Part shown: positions 1-9,992 of the stretch, piece by piece
How the letters are laid out: every line of letters begins with the position of its first letter
Position numbering within the stretch: position 1 is the stretch's first letter
From: Muricoccus nepalensis
GTDB lineage: Bacteria > Pseudomonadota > Alphaproteobacteria > Acetobacterales > Acetobacteraceae
Direction: 5' to 3'
DNA length: 56,549 bases
Assembly (NCBI RefSeq): GCF_006438825.1
Contig: NZ_RCZP01000033.1
Coordinates: forward strand, 1 to 56,549
The notes under the pieces: generated by a model
Seen by the model: the letters and a program-made list of their open reading frames with translations, nothing else
Databases searched by the model: none
Told to the model about the DNA's origin: nothing
Translations under genes and position numbers: made by a program

Positions 1-238
1 CGCGCTCCTTGGCGAGCAGCGCGCGCCAGGCGGGCTGGGCGGCCTTGGCGGCGGCGATGGCGCCGCGGACCTCCTCCCGCGAGAGGGAGGGGACGGTGCC
101 GATGGCCTCGCCGGTCGCGGGGTTCTTCACCGTGATGGTCTTGCCGGAGGCGGCGCCCACCCAGGCGTCGCCGACGCGGTTGGCCTGGCGGAAGAGGTCG
201 GGATCCTTCAGGACGAGCTTGGCGGCGTTGTCGAGCAT
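1..238 (-). CDS. gabD: NAD(P)-dependent succinate-semialdehyde dehydrogenase family protein, N-terminal fragment
   Basis: Only the first 79 codons are present; the gene runs off the left edge. The segment KNPATGEAIGTVP followed by EEVRGAIAAAKAAQPAWR is the usual N-terminal part of aldehyde dehydrogenases of the GabD type, which oxidise succinate semialdehyde to succinate in GABA and 4-hydroxybutyrate breakdown. The ATG at 238 is preceded by an AGAGGAG ribosome site about seven bases upstream, which supports this start. The catalytic Cys and Glu lie outside the window, so the exact substrate cannot be judged. Another aldehyde dehydrogenase with the same N-terminus is possible. It is divergent from the fumarylacetoacetase gene. 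Confidence 0.8.
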   Translation of the reverse strand, partial: MLDNAAKLVLKDPDLFRQANRVGDAWVGAASGKTITVKNPATGEAIGTVPSLSREEVRGAIAAAKAAQPAWRALLAKER

Positions 239-343
239 CGGGGGGCTCCTCTTCGTGGGACCGCGTGGCCGGGGGGCGCCGAAGATGGGGCGGCGCGCCG
301 AAAACAGCGTGATCCCCCCTCGGCAAGGCGGCAAGAGGGCGGC

Positions 344-1663
344 ATGGTCTGGGCCATGGACGTCCACGATTTCACCCATGACCCGCAACGGCGGGCCTGG
401 ATCGCCTCGGCCAACGCGCCGGGAGGCGAGTTTCCCCTCCAGAACCTGCCGCTCGGGGTCTTCTCCGGGGATGGCGGGGCGCCGCGCGGCGGGGTCGCGA
501 TCGGGGACCGGGTGCTGGACCTTCGCGCCGCGCTGGAGGCGGGGCTGATCGAGGGGGAGGCGGCGGAGGCGGCGGCGGAGCCGGGCCTGAACCGGCTGAT
601 GGCGATGGGCCGCCCGGCCTCCCGCGCGCTGCGCCACGCGGTCTCGGCGCTGCTGGCCGAGGGAAGCGAGGCGGCGGGGCGCGCGGAGGCGGCGCTGGTG
701 CCGATGGAGCGGGCGCGGATGCACCCGCCCTGCGCGATCGCGAACTTCACGGACTTCATGGTCTCGCGCGACCATTCCATGCGGCTCGGCGCGCTGAAGG
801 ACCCGGAGGCGCCGCTGCCGCCGGCCTTCGACAGCCTGCCGATCGCCTATCATTCCCGCGCGAGCTCCGTGCGGATCAGCGGCGCGGAGGTGGTGCGGCC
901 GAACGGGCAGTGGCGGCGGAAGGACGGCGTGCATTTCGGCCCGACCGAGGCGCTGGACTACGAGCTGGAGATGGCGGTCTGGATCGCCGGGGAGAACGCG
1001 CTGGGCACGCCCGTGCCGATGGCGCGCGCGCCGGAGCGGATCTTCGGCTTCGGGCTGCTGAACGACTGGTCGGCGCGCGACATCCAGCGCTGGGAGATGC
1101 CGCCGCTCGGGCCCTTCCTCGCGAAGAGCCTTCTCACCACCGTCTCGCCCTGGGTGGTGACGGCGGAGGCGATGATCCCCTTCCGGGTGCCGGCGGCGGC
1201 GCGGGCGGAGGGCGTGCCCCCTCCCCTGCCGCATCTCGACTCCCCCGCGAACCGGGAGCGGGGCGGGATGTCGGTGGCGCTGGAGGTCTTCCTGCTGACG
1301 CCCGCGATGCGGGCGGCGGGCGCGGCGCCGGCGCGGCTGACGGCGACGGAGTTCGCCTGGATGGCCTGGACGCCCGCGCAGATGGTGGCGCACCACGCGA
1401 GCAACGGCTGCAACCTGCTGCCGGGGGACCTGCTCGGCACCGGCACCTGCTCGGGCCCGACGGAGGAGAGCCGGGCCTGCCTGGCGGAGATCATCCTCTC
1501 GGGCCCGGTTGGGCTTCCGGGCGGCGAGACGCGGCGCTTCCTGCTCGACGGGGACGAGGTGATCCTCCGCGGGCGGGCCCACGCGCCGGGCGCGGTCTCC
1601 ATTGGCTTCGGCGAGTGCCGGGGCACGGTCACGCCGGCGCCGGACTGGCCCGCGGACGAGTAA
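344..1663 (+). CDS. fahA: fumarylacetoacetase
   Basis: A 439-residue protein of normal length for fumarylacetoacetase, which hydrolyses fumarylacetoacetate to fumarate and acetoacetate in the last step of tyrosine/homogentisate breakdown. An N-terminal SH3-like domain (about 1-125) precedes the hydrolase domain. Family active-site elements are visible: Asp and His in NFTDFMVSRDHS, the metal-binding ELE in LDYELEMAVW, Asp and Lys in NDWSARDIQRWEMPPLGPF and the following LAKS, and GTGTCSGPTEES near the C-terminus. The start at 344 has a GAGGG site just upstream; an ATG at 356 is an alternative. Homogentisate dioxygenase and maleylacetoacetate isomerase are not in the window. It is followed 34 bases later by a cyclase gene in the same direction. 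Confidence 0.93.
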   Translation: MVWAMDVHDFTHDPQRRAWIASANAPGGEFPLQNLPLGVFSGDGGAPRGGVAIGDRVLDLRAALEAGLIEGEAAEAAAEPGLNRLMAMGRPASRALRHAVSALLAEGSEAAGRAEAALVPMERARMHPPCAIANFTDFMVSRDHSMRLGALKDPEAPLPPAFDSLPIAYHSRASSVRISGAEVVRPNGQWRRKDGVHFGPTEALDYELEMAVWIAGENALGTPVPMARAPERIFGFGLLNDWSARDIQRWEMPPLGPFLAKSLLTTVSPWVVTAEAMIPFRVPAAARAEGVPPPLPHLDSPANRERGGMSVALEVFLLTPAMRAAGAAPARLTATEFAWMAWTPAQMVAHHASNGCNLLPGDLLGTGTCSGPTEESRACLAEIILSGPVGLPGGETRRFLLDGDEVILRGRAHAPGAVSIGFGECRGTVTPAPDWPADE

Positions 1664-1697
1664 GCGGGCAGTCTCGCGGAAAGGAAACGAGCAGGAC

Positions 1698-2486
1698 ATG
1701 GCACGGCGCATCATCGACATCTCGTCCACGCTGAAGGCGGGGATCGCGAGCGACCCGCCGCACATGCGGCCGCAGATCGACTACCGGGACCACCGCACGA
1801 CCGCGCCGAGCATGGCGGAGTACATGGGCGTGCCGGTGGAGGCGCTGCCCGAGGGTGAGTACGCGGCGGTGGAGGAGGCGCGCATCTCCACCCACAACGG
1901 CACGCACATGGACGCGCCCTACCACTACTTCTCGCGCATGGACGAGGCGCTGGTGCCGGGCGGGCGGCCGTCGATGCGGATCGACGAGGTGCCGCTGGAG
2001 TGGTGCTTCTGCCCCGGCGTGAAGCTCGACTTCCGCGGCAAGCCGGACGGGCACGTGGTGCAGCCGGACGAGGTGGAGGCGGAGCTGCGCCGCATCGGGC
2101 ACGCGATCCGGCCCTTCGAGATCGTGGTGGTGAACACCCGCGCCGCCAGCCGCTACGGCGAGGACGACTACATCGACACCGGCTGCGGCATGGGCAAGGC
2201 GGCGACGCTGTGGCTGCTCGAGCGCGGCGTGCGCGTGGTGGGGACGGACGCTTGGTCTTGGGACGCGCCCTTCTCGCACACGCGCCGACGCGTGCAGGAG
2301 ACGGGCGACGCCTCGCTCATCTGGGAGGGGCACCGGGCGGGGCGCGAGATCGGCTACTGCCAGATGGAGAAGCTGTCGAACCTCGAGAGCCTGCCGGCGG
2401 ACGGCTTCACCGTCGCCTGCTTTCCCGTGAAGATACACCGGGCCTCGGCGGGCTGGACCCGCGCCGTGGCCATCCTGGAGGATTGA
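1698..2486 (+). CDS. cyclase family protein (kynurenine formamidase-like metal hydrolase)
   Basis: This 262-residue protein carries the HxGTHxDxPxH metal-binding signature of the cyclase/kynurenine formamidase superfamily (H66, H70, D72 and H76 in HNGTHMDAPYHY). Members hydrolyse N-formylkynurenine, isatin or cyclic amides and esters; the substrate here is not clear. The ATG at 1698 follows AGGAAACGAGCAGGAC, and the open frame upstream of it lies inside the end of the fumarylacetoacetase gene, so I took the internal start. The next gene begins only five bases after the stop, so fumarylacetoacetase, cyclase and TctC-like protein probably form one transcript. A role in breaking down an aromatic or cyclic compound is an inference from this context. 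Confidence 0.85.
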   Translation: MARRIIDISSTLKAGIASDPPHMRPQIDYRDHRTTAPSMAEYMGVPVEALPEGEYAAVEEARISTHNGTHMDAPYHYFSRMDEALVPGGRPSMRIDEVPLEWCFCPGVKLDFRGKPDGHVVQPDEVEAELRRIGHAIRPFEIVVVNTRAASRYGEDDYIDTGCGMGKAATLWLLERGVRVVGTDAWSWDAPFSHTRRRVQETGDASLIWEGHRAGREIGYCQMEKLSNLESLPADGFTVACFPVKIHRASAGWTRAVAILED

Positions 2487-2491
2487 GCGCC

Positions 2492-3436
2492 ATGCGTCGC
2501 ATGCTGCTGGGCGCCGCGCTGGCGCTGGCCGCCGCGCTCCCCGCGCGGGCGGAGTACCCGGACAAGCCGATCACGATGATCATGCCCTATTCGCCGGGCA
2601 CGGCGGACGTGCTGATCCGGGCGATGGGCGAGCACTTCCAGCGGACGCTCGGCCAGCCGCTGGTGCTGATCACGCGGGACGGCGGCTCGGGCGTGGTGGG
2701 GATGCGGACCGTCGCGACGAGCGCGGCCGACGGCTACACCCTCGGCCACACGCCGATGACGGCGATCGTCGTGCAGCCGCACATGGTGCGCACCGCCGGC
2801 ACCAACCCCGAGAACTTCGAGGCGGTCTGCGGGACGAACGAGAACATCCTCGGCGTCGTCGTGCGCGCGGAGAGCCCGATCCGCACCCTGCCGGAGCTGG
2901 TGGCGGAGGCGCGGCGGCGGCCGATGAGCTTCGGTAGCCCGGGGCCGAACTCGCTCCCCCAGCTCGGCGTCTGGCGCGTGCAGAAGGCGACGGGGGTGGA
3001 GTTCAACCACATCCCCTACCGCGGCGAGGCGCAGCACCTGAACGACACGCTGGCCGGGCGGCTCGACTTCTCGGCGGCGGTGGTGTCGTCGGCCGCGGAG
3101 ATGGTGCAGGCCGGGCGGATGCGGCTGGTCGCGGTGTTCTCGAACCGGCGCCACCCGGACTTCCCGGACGTGCCGACGGCGCGCGAGCAGGGGATCGACG
3201 CGCTGCAACTGAGTCAGGTCGGGATCTACGCGCCGCGCGGCACGCCGGCGCCGGTGCTGGACCGGCTGGAGGAGGCCTGCCGCACGAGCCTCGAGACGCC
3301 CGTGGTGAAGCAGGTGCTGGCCACCACCCGCGCGCCCGGCGCCTTCATCCCGCGGGCGCAGCTCAACGCGATCCTGCGGGAGGAGTTCGCGAGCTACGGG
3401 CGCATCCTGCGGGAGCTCGGCGTGCAGGCGGAGTGA
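2492..3436 (+). CDS. tripartite tricarboxylate transporter (Bug/TctC) family substrate-binding protein
   Basis: A 314-residue periplasmic protein with a clear signal peptide (MRRMLLGAALALAAALPARA, cleaved before EYPDKP). The mature start YPDKPITMIMPYSPGTADV is the hallmark opening of Bug/TctC receptors, which bind carboxylates or other small organic acids for TctAB-type uptake. No TctA or TctB membrane genes are nearby, which is common for this large family in Betaproteobacteria and Acetobacteraceae. An ATG nine bases downstream is also possible. Co-transcription with fumarylacetoacetase and the cyclase suggests the ligand feeds that pathway, but nothing in the sequence names it. It converges on glmS with a gap of only ten bases. 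Confidence 0.9.
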   Translation: MRRMLLGAALALAAALPARAEYPDKPITMIMPYSPGTADVLIRAMGEHFQRTLGQPLVLITRDGGSGVVGMRTVATSAADGYTLGHTPMTAIVVQPHMVRTAGTNPENFEAVCGTNENILGVVVRAESPIRTLPELVAEARRRPMSFGSPGPNSLPQLGVWRVQKATGVEFNHIPYRGEAQHLNDTLAGRLDFSAAVVSSAAEMVQAGRMRLVAVFSNRRHPDFPDVPTAREQGIDALQLSQVGIYAPRGTPAPVLDRLEEACRTSLETPVVKQVLATTRAPGAFIPRAQLNAILREEFASYGRILRELGVQAE

Positions 3437-3446
3437 GGCGGGGGCC

Positions 3447-5270
<1,824 letters not shown>

Positions 5271-6602
5271 TCAGGGCTGCTCCTTCTTCGCGGGGGTTCT
5301 CTGGTCTCGGAAGGCCGCGGCGAGGCCGGGCTTCTGTTCCTGCCGGGCGCGGCCGAAGGCCATGGCGTCGGGCGCGACCGGGGCGGTGATGGTGGAGCCG
5401 GCGGCCACGAAGGCGCCGTCGCCGAGGGTGAGCGGGGCGACGAGCGTGGCGTTGGAGCCGATGAAGACGCCGCGCCCCACGGTGGTGCGGTGCTTGGCGA
5501 AGCCATCGTAGTTGCAGGTGATGGTGCCGGCGCCGATGTTGGTGGCGGGGCCGATCGTGGCGTCGCCGATGTAGGAGAGATGGTTCGCCTTGGCGCCCTC
5601 GCCCAGCGTCGTCGCCTTCAATTCCACGAAATTGCCGACATGGGCGCGGGGGCCGATCTCGGTGCCGGGGCGGAGCCGCGCGAAGGGGCCGATGGTGGCG
5701 CCGCGGCGGACGGTGCAGCCCTCGAGGTGGGAGAAGGAGCGGATCTCGACCTCGTCCTCCACCGTGACGCCCGGGCCGAAGACGACGTCGGGGCCGATGG
5801 TGACGTCCTGGCCGAGGACGGTGTCGAAGCAGAGCGTGACGCTCTCGGGGCGGATGAGGGTGGCACCATTCGCCATGGCGGCCTCGCGCAGCCTGGCCTG
5901 CACCGCGGCCTCGGCGGCGGCGAGCTCGAGGCGGGAGTTGATGCCGCGGCACTCGGCCTCGTCGGCCTCGACGGCCACCGCGCGGAAGCCGGCCGCGCGG
6001 GCGGCGGCGACGGTGTCGGTGAGGTAGTACTCCCCGGCGGCGTTGCTGTTGGTCAGCGCGCGGAGCCAGGCGAAGAGGTTGCCGGCGGCGGCGCAGATGA
6101 CGCCGACGTTGCAGAGGCCGACGGCGCGCTCGGCTTCGGTCGCGTCCTTCCACTCCACGATGCGGGAGACGCCGCCGTCCTCGTGCGGCAGGACGCGGCC
6201 GTAGCGGGCGGGGTCGGCCGGGCGCATGGCCAGCAGGGCGAGGTCCGCCCGCTCGCGGGCCTCGAGCAGGCGGCGGAGGGTGGCGGCGGTGATGAGGGGG
6301 TTGTCGGCGTAGAGGACGGCGACGTCGCCCTCCATGCCCTCCAGCAGGGGGGCGGCCTGGAGGGCGGCGTGGCCGGTGCCGAGGCGGTCGTGCTGGATGA
6401 CCGTTGCGTGGGGGGCGGCGGCGCGCTCGAGGGCGGGCATGCCCGGGCCGGCGACGACCACGACGCGGTCGAAGACCCCCTCGCAGGCGGCGATCAGGTG
6501 GCGGAGCATCGGCCGGCCCGCGATGGGGTGCATCGCCTTGGGCAGCGCCGAGCGCATGCGCGTGCCGAGGCCCGCGGCGAGGAGGATGGCGGCGCGTGTC
6601 AT
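5271..6602 (-). CDS. glmU: bifunctional N-acetylglucosamine-1-phosphate uridyltransferase / glucosamine-1-phosphate acetyltransferase
   Basis: A 443-residue GlmU, slightly shorter than the E. coli enzyme (456). The N-terminal uridyltransferase half has the nucleotide-binding loop LAAGLGTRM and the PKAMHPIAGRPM segment. The C-terminal half is a left-handed beta-helix of hexapeptide repeats (IGPDVVFGPGVTVED, IGDATIGPATNIGAGT) with the acetyltransferase region ITCNYDGFAKHRT. It makes UDP-GlcNAc for peptidoglycan and lipid A. The usual GD.P motif after the UTP site reads ADNP here. The start MTRAAILLAAG at 6602 is fixed by alignment of the glycine-rich loop; the frame is open far upstream but that sequence is low-complexity antisense of gph. 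The stop touches the glmS start. Confidence 0.97.
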   Translation of the reverse strand: MTRAAILLAAGLGTRMRSALPKAMHPIAGRPMLRHLIAACEGVFDRVVVVAGPGMPALERAAAPHATVIQHDRLGTGHAALQAAPLLEGMEGDVAVLYADNPLITAATLRRLLEARERADLALLAMRPADPARYGRVLPHEDGGVSRIVEWKDATEAERAVGLCNVGVICAAAGNLFAWLRALTNSNAAGEYYLTDTVAAARAAGFRAVAVEADEAECRGINSRLELAAAEAAVQARLREAAMANGATLIRPESVTLCFDTVLGQDVTIGPDVVFGPGVTVEDEVEIRSFSHLEGCTVRRGATIGPFARLRPGTEIGPRAHVGNFVELKATTLGEGAKANHLSYIGDATIGPATNIGAGTITCNYDGFAKHRTTVGRGVFIGSNATLVAPLTLGDGAFVAAGSTITAPVAPDAMAFGRARQEQKPGLAAAFRDQRTPAKKEQP

Positions 6603-6695
6603 GGGTTCGTTAAGCCCGGCCGCCAGGGGTTCCGCAAGGCCGGGGCCGGTCAACTCCCGTTGCGGTCGGGAATCGGCGGTGCCATTGGGGCGGGA

Positions 6696-7358
6696 ATGGA
6701 ACGCATCGCACTCTTCGACCTTGACGGCACGCTGCTGGACAGCGCGCCCGACCTTCATTCCGCCCTCGACCGGATGATGGCGCGGCTCGGCCGCCCCGGC
6801 TTCTCCCGGCCGGAGGTCTGGGCGATGATCGGGGACGGGGTGCAGGTGCTGGTTCAGCGGGCCTGCGCGGCGCGGGGGCTGGAGGCCTCGCCGGAGGTCG
6901 TGGCGGGGTTCCTCGAGGACTACGAGGCCCATGCCGCCGACGAGACCCGGCCCTTCGACGGCATCCCGGCGGTGCTGGCGGCCCTGCGGCGGGAGGGCTG
7001 GCGGCTCGCGGTCTGCACGAACAAGCCGGAGCGGGCGGCGGGGATCATCCTCGACCACCTCGGCCTCTCGCCCCTGCTGGACGCGGTCGGCGGGGGGGAC
7101 AGCTTCCCTGTGCGCAAGCCGCATCCGGGGCATCCGCTGGGGCTGCTGGCGCGGATGGGGGGCGAGGCGTCGCGCGCCGTGCTCATCGGGGACCACCACA
7201 ACGACACCCGGGCGGCCAGGGCGGCGGGGATCGCCGCCGTCTTCGCGGCCTGGGGCTACGGCACGCCCGCGATGGCCGAGGGGGCACCGGTGGCGGCGCG
7301 GCCCGGGGACCTGCCCGGGCTGCTGGCAGGGCTGCTTCCCGGGGTGGCGGCGGGGTGA
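6696..7358 (+). CDS. gph: phosphoglycolate phosphatase-type HAD hydrolase
   Basis: A 220-residue HAD-superfamily phosphatase. Motif I is LFDLDGTLLDS with D8 as nucleophile and D10 as acid/base, motif II is the Thr in VCTNKP, motif III includes Lys in VRKPHP, and motif IV is IGDHHNDTRAA. The cap domain between motifs I and II is the helical type of Gph, which dephosphorylates 2-phosphoglycolate. Related HAD enzymes act on other sugar phosphates, so the substrate is inferred from family resemblance. The gene is divergent from glmU with 93 bases between start codons. The start ATG at 6696 follows GGCGGG, a weak ribosome site. Confidence 0.85.
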   Translation: MERIALFDLDGTLLDSAPDLHSALDRMMARLGRPGFSRPEVWAMIGDGVQVLVQRACAARGLEASPEVVAGFLEDYEAHAADETRPFDGIPAVLAALRREGWRLAVCTNKPERAAGIILDHLGLSPLLDAVGGGDSFPVRKPHPGHPLGLLARMGGEASRAVLIGDHHNDTRAARAAGIAAVFAAWGYGTPAMAEGAPVAARPGDLPGLLAGLLPGVAAG

Positions 7359-7397
7359 CGCGCGCCGCATGATCCCGCGGCAACGCGGGAGGGCGGC

Positions 7398-8171
7398 ATG
7401 GCGCGGCGTTCGGTGTGGCGTTCGGTCCGGCGGGGATTGATCCTGGCGGCGCTGCTGCCCGCCCTGGCGGCGGGCGGGCGGGCCGACGAGGTGCGGGTGC
7501 TGACGGCCGGCGCCTTCAAGGGCGTGGTGGTGGCCGCCGCCCCGGACTGGGAGCGCGAGACCGGGCACCGGCTGGTGGTGGACAACGACACCGCGGGGGC
7601 GCTGGCGCGGCGGGTGACGGCGGGCGAGAGCTTCGACCTGCTGGTCGTGCCGCCCGCTCAGATGGCGGCCCTGGCGCGGGCCGGGCGGGTGGCGGAGGGC
7701 GCGGTGCCGCTGGCGCGGGTCGGCATCGGCGTCGCCGTGCGGCAGGGGGCGCCGCGTCCGGACATCGGCACGGTGGAGGCGCTGCGGGCGGCGATCCTCG
7801 CGGCGCCGCGCCTCGCCTACATCGACCCCGCCTCGGGCGGGTCGAGCGGGACGCATGTCGCCTGGCTGCTCGGGCGGCTCGGCGTCGCGGAGGCGATGCG
7901 CGGGCGGAGCGTGCTGGTGCCGGGCGGGCTGGTGGCGGAGCGGCTGGTGGACGGCTCGGCCGACTTCGCGATCCACCAGATCAGCGAGATCCTGCCCGTG
8001 GCGGGCGCGGCGCTGGTGGGGCCGCTGCCGGCGGAGGTGCAGCTCTACACGACCTATGCCGGGGCGCTGGCGCCGAACGCCGGGGAGGCGGCGCGGGGCT
8101 TCCTCGCGCGGCTCTCGGGCGAGGCGGGGCGGGCGGTGCTGCGGGCGCGGGGGATGGAGCCGCCGGGCTAG
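7398..8171 (+). CDS. substrate-binding protein of the ModA (molybdate-like) type, without partner transporter genes
   Basis: A 257-residue secreted protein with a signal peptide ending near RADEV (residues about 1-29). The body resembles ModA-type ABC binding proteins: VLTAGAFKGVV near the mature start, a LLVVPPAQ strand, and DPASGGSSGTHVAWLL, where serines would contact an oxyanion. ModA proteins capture molybdate, tungstate or similar anions in the periplasm. The ligand here is uncertain because many solute-binding homologues of this group have unknown ligands, and no ModB or ModC gene is nearby. The ATG at 7398 has a GGGAGGGC ribosome site. It begins 39 bases after gph, so the two may share a transcript. 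It converges on a DUF3108 gene. Confidence 0.8.
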   Translation: MARRSVWRSVRRGLILAALLPALAAGGRADEVRVLTAGAFKGVVVAAAPDWERETGHRLVVDNDTAGALARRVTAGESFDLLVVPPAQMAALARAGRVAEGAVPLARVGIGVAVRQGAPRPDIGTVEALRAAILAAPRLAYIDPASGGSSGTHVAWLLGRLGVAEAMRGRSVLVPGGLVAERLVDGSADFAIHQISEILPVAGAALVGPLPAEVQLYTTYAGALAPNAGEAARGFLARLSGEAGRAVLRARGMEPPG

Positions 8172-8199
8172 GCCCCTCCCCGTCCCTGGTTTCCGGCGC

Positions 8200-9039
8200 T
8201 CAGTTCCCGATCGGGCGCAGCCGGCCGGGGGTGCCGACGCTGGCGAGGCGGGCGCTGAGGGTGCCGAACCAGCGGCTGGGCGCCTCGATCCGGACGGGCA
8301 CCACGGGCTGGCCGGGCGCGCTCTCGGCCAGCCAGGCGGTGCCGAGCTGCGGGCGGCGGGCGACCTCGGGGTCGTCGTCGCGCCGGTAGCCCGCGAGGAA
8401 GCGGCCCTCGAAGCCGCATTTCAGGGCGGTGCCGGACCATTCGTCGCGGGCGGGCGGGAAGGCGTCGCGGCCCTGGGTGCTCGCGGTCATGGAGGAGAGG
8501 CGGCGGCCGTCGTAGACGCGGACCGCGCCGTCGCAGCGCCCGGTGCGGCGGACCTGGCGGACGAGCTGGGCGATGGCGGAGAGGTTGTCGATCGTGTTGC
8601 GCTGCTCGGCCTCGGGCACGGGCAGGCGCTCGGCCTCGTTGGGCGGGACCATGACGCGGATGGCGGGCTGGCCGCCCGGCCACTCGAGGACGGTGCGGCG
8701 GCTCTCGCCGCGGAAGGAGCCCTCGGAGACGTAGCGGCGCGGGCGGGCGGCGTCACCCTGCCAGGTGCCCTCGACCCGCGTGACCAGCTCCCCGCCGCCG
8801 AAGGCCGAGGCGACGCCGCGCAGGCGGGAGCGGAACTCGACGGAGTAGGCGGCGTCGGTGATGTCGAGGGTGGCGTTCAGCTCCATCACCGTGACCCCGC
8901 CGGCCTGGACGAGGTAGGTGGCGGAGACGGGCTGGGCGCGCGCCGGGAGGGCGAGGAGGGCCGCCGCGGCGAGGCCAGCAGCCAGCAGGCGGGGGGACGG
9001 GAAGCGGAGGGACAGGAGCGCTCGGGGGGCCGGGGGCAT
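8200..9039 (-). CDS. DUF3108 domain-containing exported protein
   Basis: A 279-residue protein with a signal peptide (hydrophobic AAGLAAAALLALPARAQ, cleavage near residue 36). The mature part has the beta-rich pattern of DUF3108 proteins: YLVQAGGVTVMELNATLDI at the start, and later NTIDNLSAIAQLVRQ with DGAVRVYDGRRL. DUF3108 proteins are predicted periplasmic or outer-membrane-associated proteins of unknown function. Two cysteines (in RTGRCDGAV and ALKCGFEG) could form a disulfide. The family call rests on pattern recognition; no role can be assigned from the sequence. Its start lies about 115 bases upstream of the divergent tRNA-Val gene. Confidence 0.82.
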   Translation of the reverse strand: MPPAPRALLSLRFPSPRLLAAGLAAAALLALPARAQPVSATYLVQAGGVTVMELNATLDITDAAYSVEFRSRLRGVASAFGGGELVTRVEGTWQGDAARPRRYVSEGSFRGESRRTVLEWPGGQPAIRVMVPPNEAERLPVPEAEQRNTIDNLSAIAQLVRQVRRTGRCDGAVRVYDGRRLSSMTASTQGRDAFPPARDEWSGTALKCGFEGRFLAGYRRDDDPEVARRPQLGTAWLAESAPGQPVVPVRIEAPSRWFGTLSARLASVGTPGRLRPIGN

Positions 9040-9112
9040 GCGGGGCCTTCTCGCTGTTGGTCCCTAGATCGTGGCGCGGTTCCTCTTTGACCAGGGGCGC
9101 AGGCAGGGCGCC

Positions 9113-9141
9113 TTGACAGGGCGGGGCGGCCGGGGATATCC
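9113..9141 (+). promoter_or_regulatory. sigma-70 type promoter of tRNA-Val
   Basis: A perfect -35 box TTGACA (9113-9118) is followed after 16-17 bases by GATATC/ATATCC as a -10 box (9135-9141). This ends 13 bases before the first base of the mature tRNA, so the leader would be very short. It is one of the clearest promoters in the window. Confidence 0.7.
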
Positions 9142-9153
9142 CCCGCCCCGTCA

Positions 9154-9228
9154 GGGCGCGTAGCTCAGCGGGAGAGCATTCGCTTCACACGCGAAGGGTC
9201 ACAGGTTCAATCCCTGTCGCGCCCACCA
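9154..9228 (+). tRNA. tRNA-Val (anticodon CAC)
   Basis: A 75-base tRNA with CCA encoded in the gene. The acceptor stem pairs GGGCGCG (9154-9160) with CGCGCCC (9218-9224), followed by discriminator A and CCA (9226-9228). The D arm is GCTC/GAGC, the anticodon stem TTCGC/GCGAA (9179-9183 and 9191-9195) encloses loop TTCACAC with anticodon CAC at 9186-9188, and the T arm is ACAGG TTCAATC CCTGT. It reads GUG codons, which are abundant in this GC-rich genome. No integrase or repeated 3' end is visible nearby, so it is not marked as an integration site. Confidence 0.97.
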
Positions 9229-9260
9229 CCGCCCCCCGGATACCCTTCACGATCATCCCA

Positions 9261-9285
9261 CCCGGGCCATGGCCCGGGCTTTCGG
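9261..9285 (+). terminator. possible terminator hairpin after tRNA-Val
   Basis: A perfect 18-base palindrome (CCCGGGCCATGGCCCGGG, 9261-9278) is followed by CTTTCGG. It lies 32 bases after the tRNA CCA end. The T-run is short, so termination here is plausible rather than certain. Being a palindrome it would fold on both strands and could also serve the EF-hand gene that ends at 9352 on the minus strand. Confidence 0.45.
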
Positions 9286-9351
9286 CGTTTGGCGGCCGAA
9301 CGCCTGGCGGCCTTGGCCTCCGCCGGGCGTCCCGGTCCGTTTTCCCGGGCC

Positions 9352-9891
9352 TCAGCGGCGGGCGCGCGGGCCCACCTCGTCGGGCGTCAGCGCGCCGTCG
9401 CCGTTGGCGTCGCGGGCGCGGAACATCGCCTCGGCGGCGGGGCGGAGCTCGGCGAGGGTGACCTTGCCGTCCCGGTCGGCGTCAAGCGCCCGGAAGAAGC
9501 CCTGACCGCGCTCCTCCATGCGCGAGGCGGCGGGCTCGGCGCGGTGGGGGCCGGGGGGGCGCATCCGGGCCCGGGCGTAGGCGCGCGCCTCCTCCCAGGT
9601 GACGCCGCCGTCGTGGTTGGCGTCGGCCTCGGCGAAGCGGATGGAGAGGGCGGTCCAGGCCTCCTCGGCGGTGACGCGGCCGTCCCGGTCGGTGTCGGCG
9701 GCGCGGAACAGGGCGGCCGGCCCGGCCGCGCGGCGTCCCTCCGGCGGACCGGCCGGCGCGCGCCCGTCCTGGACCCGGCTCTCCGGGGGTCGGCTCTCCA
9801 AGGGGCGGCCCTCCTGGGCGATGGCGGGCAGGGCGAGGGCGCCGAGCGCCGCGGCGGCGGCGAGGGTGGCGAGGGTGGTCTTGCGGGGCAT
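9352..9891 (-). CDS. secreted EF-hand calcium-binding protein
   Basis: A 179-residue protein with a signal peptide (residues 1-26, ending LPAIAQ) and four EF-hand loops: DTDRDGRVTAEE (66-77), DANHDGGVTWEE (90-101), DADRDGKVTLAE (137-148) and DANGDGALTPDE (161-172). All four keep acidic or Asn residues at positions 1, 3 and 5 and an acidic residue at position 12, so calcium binding is likely. The stretch 27-60 is a Pro/Arg/Glu-rich linker. The start at 9891 was chosen because it is the ATG that begins the signal peptide; TCCTCC on the plus strand just beyond it gives a GGAGGA ribosome site. Bacterial proteins of this kind are usually periplasmic calcium sensors or buffers; the role here is unknown. 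Confidence 0.85.
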   Translation of the reverse strand: MPRKTTLATLAAAAALGALALPAIAQEGRPLESRPPESRVQDGRAPAGPPEGRRAAGPAALFRAADTDRDGRVTAEEAWTALSIRFAEADANHDGGVTWEEARAYARARMRPPGPHRAEPAASRMEERGQGFFRALDADRDGKVTLAELRPAAEAMFRARDANGDGALTPDEVGPRARR

Positions 9892-9992
9892 GGCTGGTCC
9901 TCCTTCAGGAGGGGCAGGATAGGCGCCCTGGTGTAACGGACCGAGGACCGGCGGGTGAGGAAGCGTGACGGCCCCCTCCCCCGCCGCCGCCG

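Noticed and set aside
9154-9285. tRNA-Val as integration site of a mobile element
   Set aside because: No integrase, direct repeat of the tRNA 3' end, or phage genes are visible within the next several kilobases.
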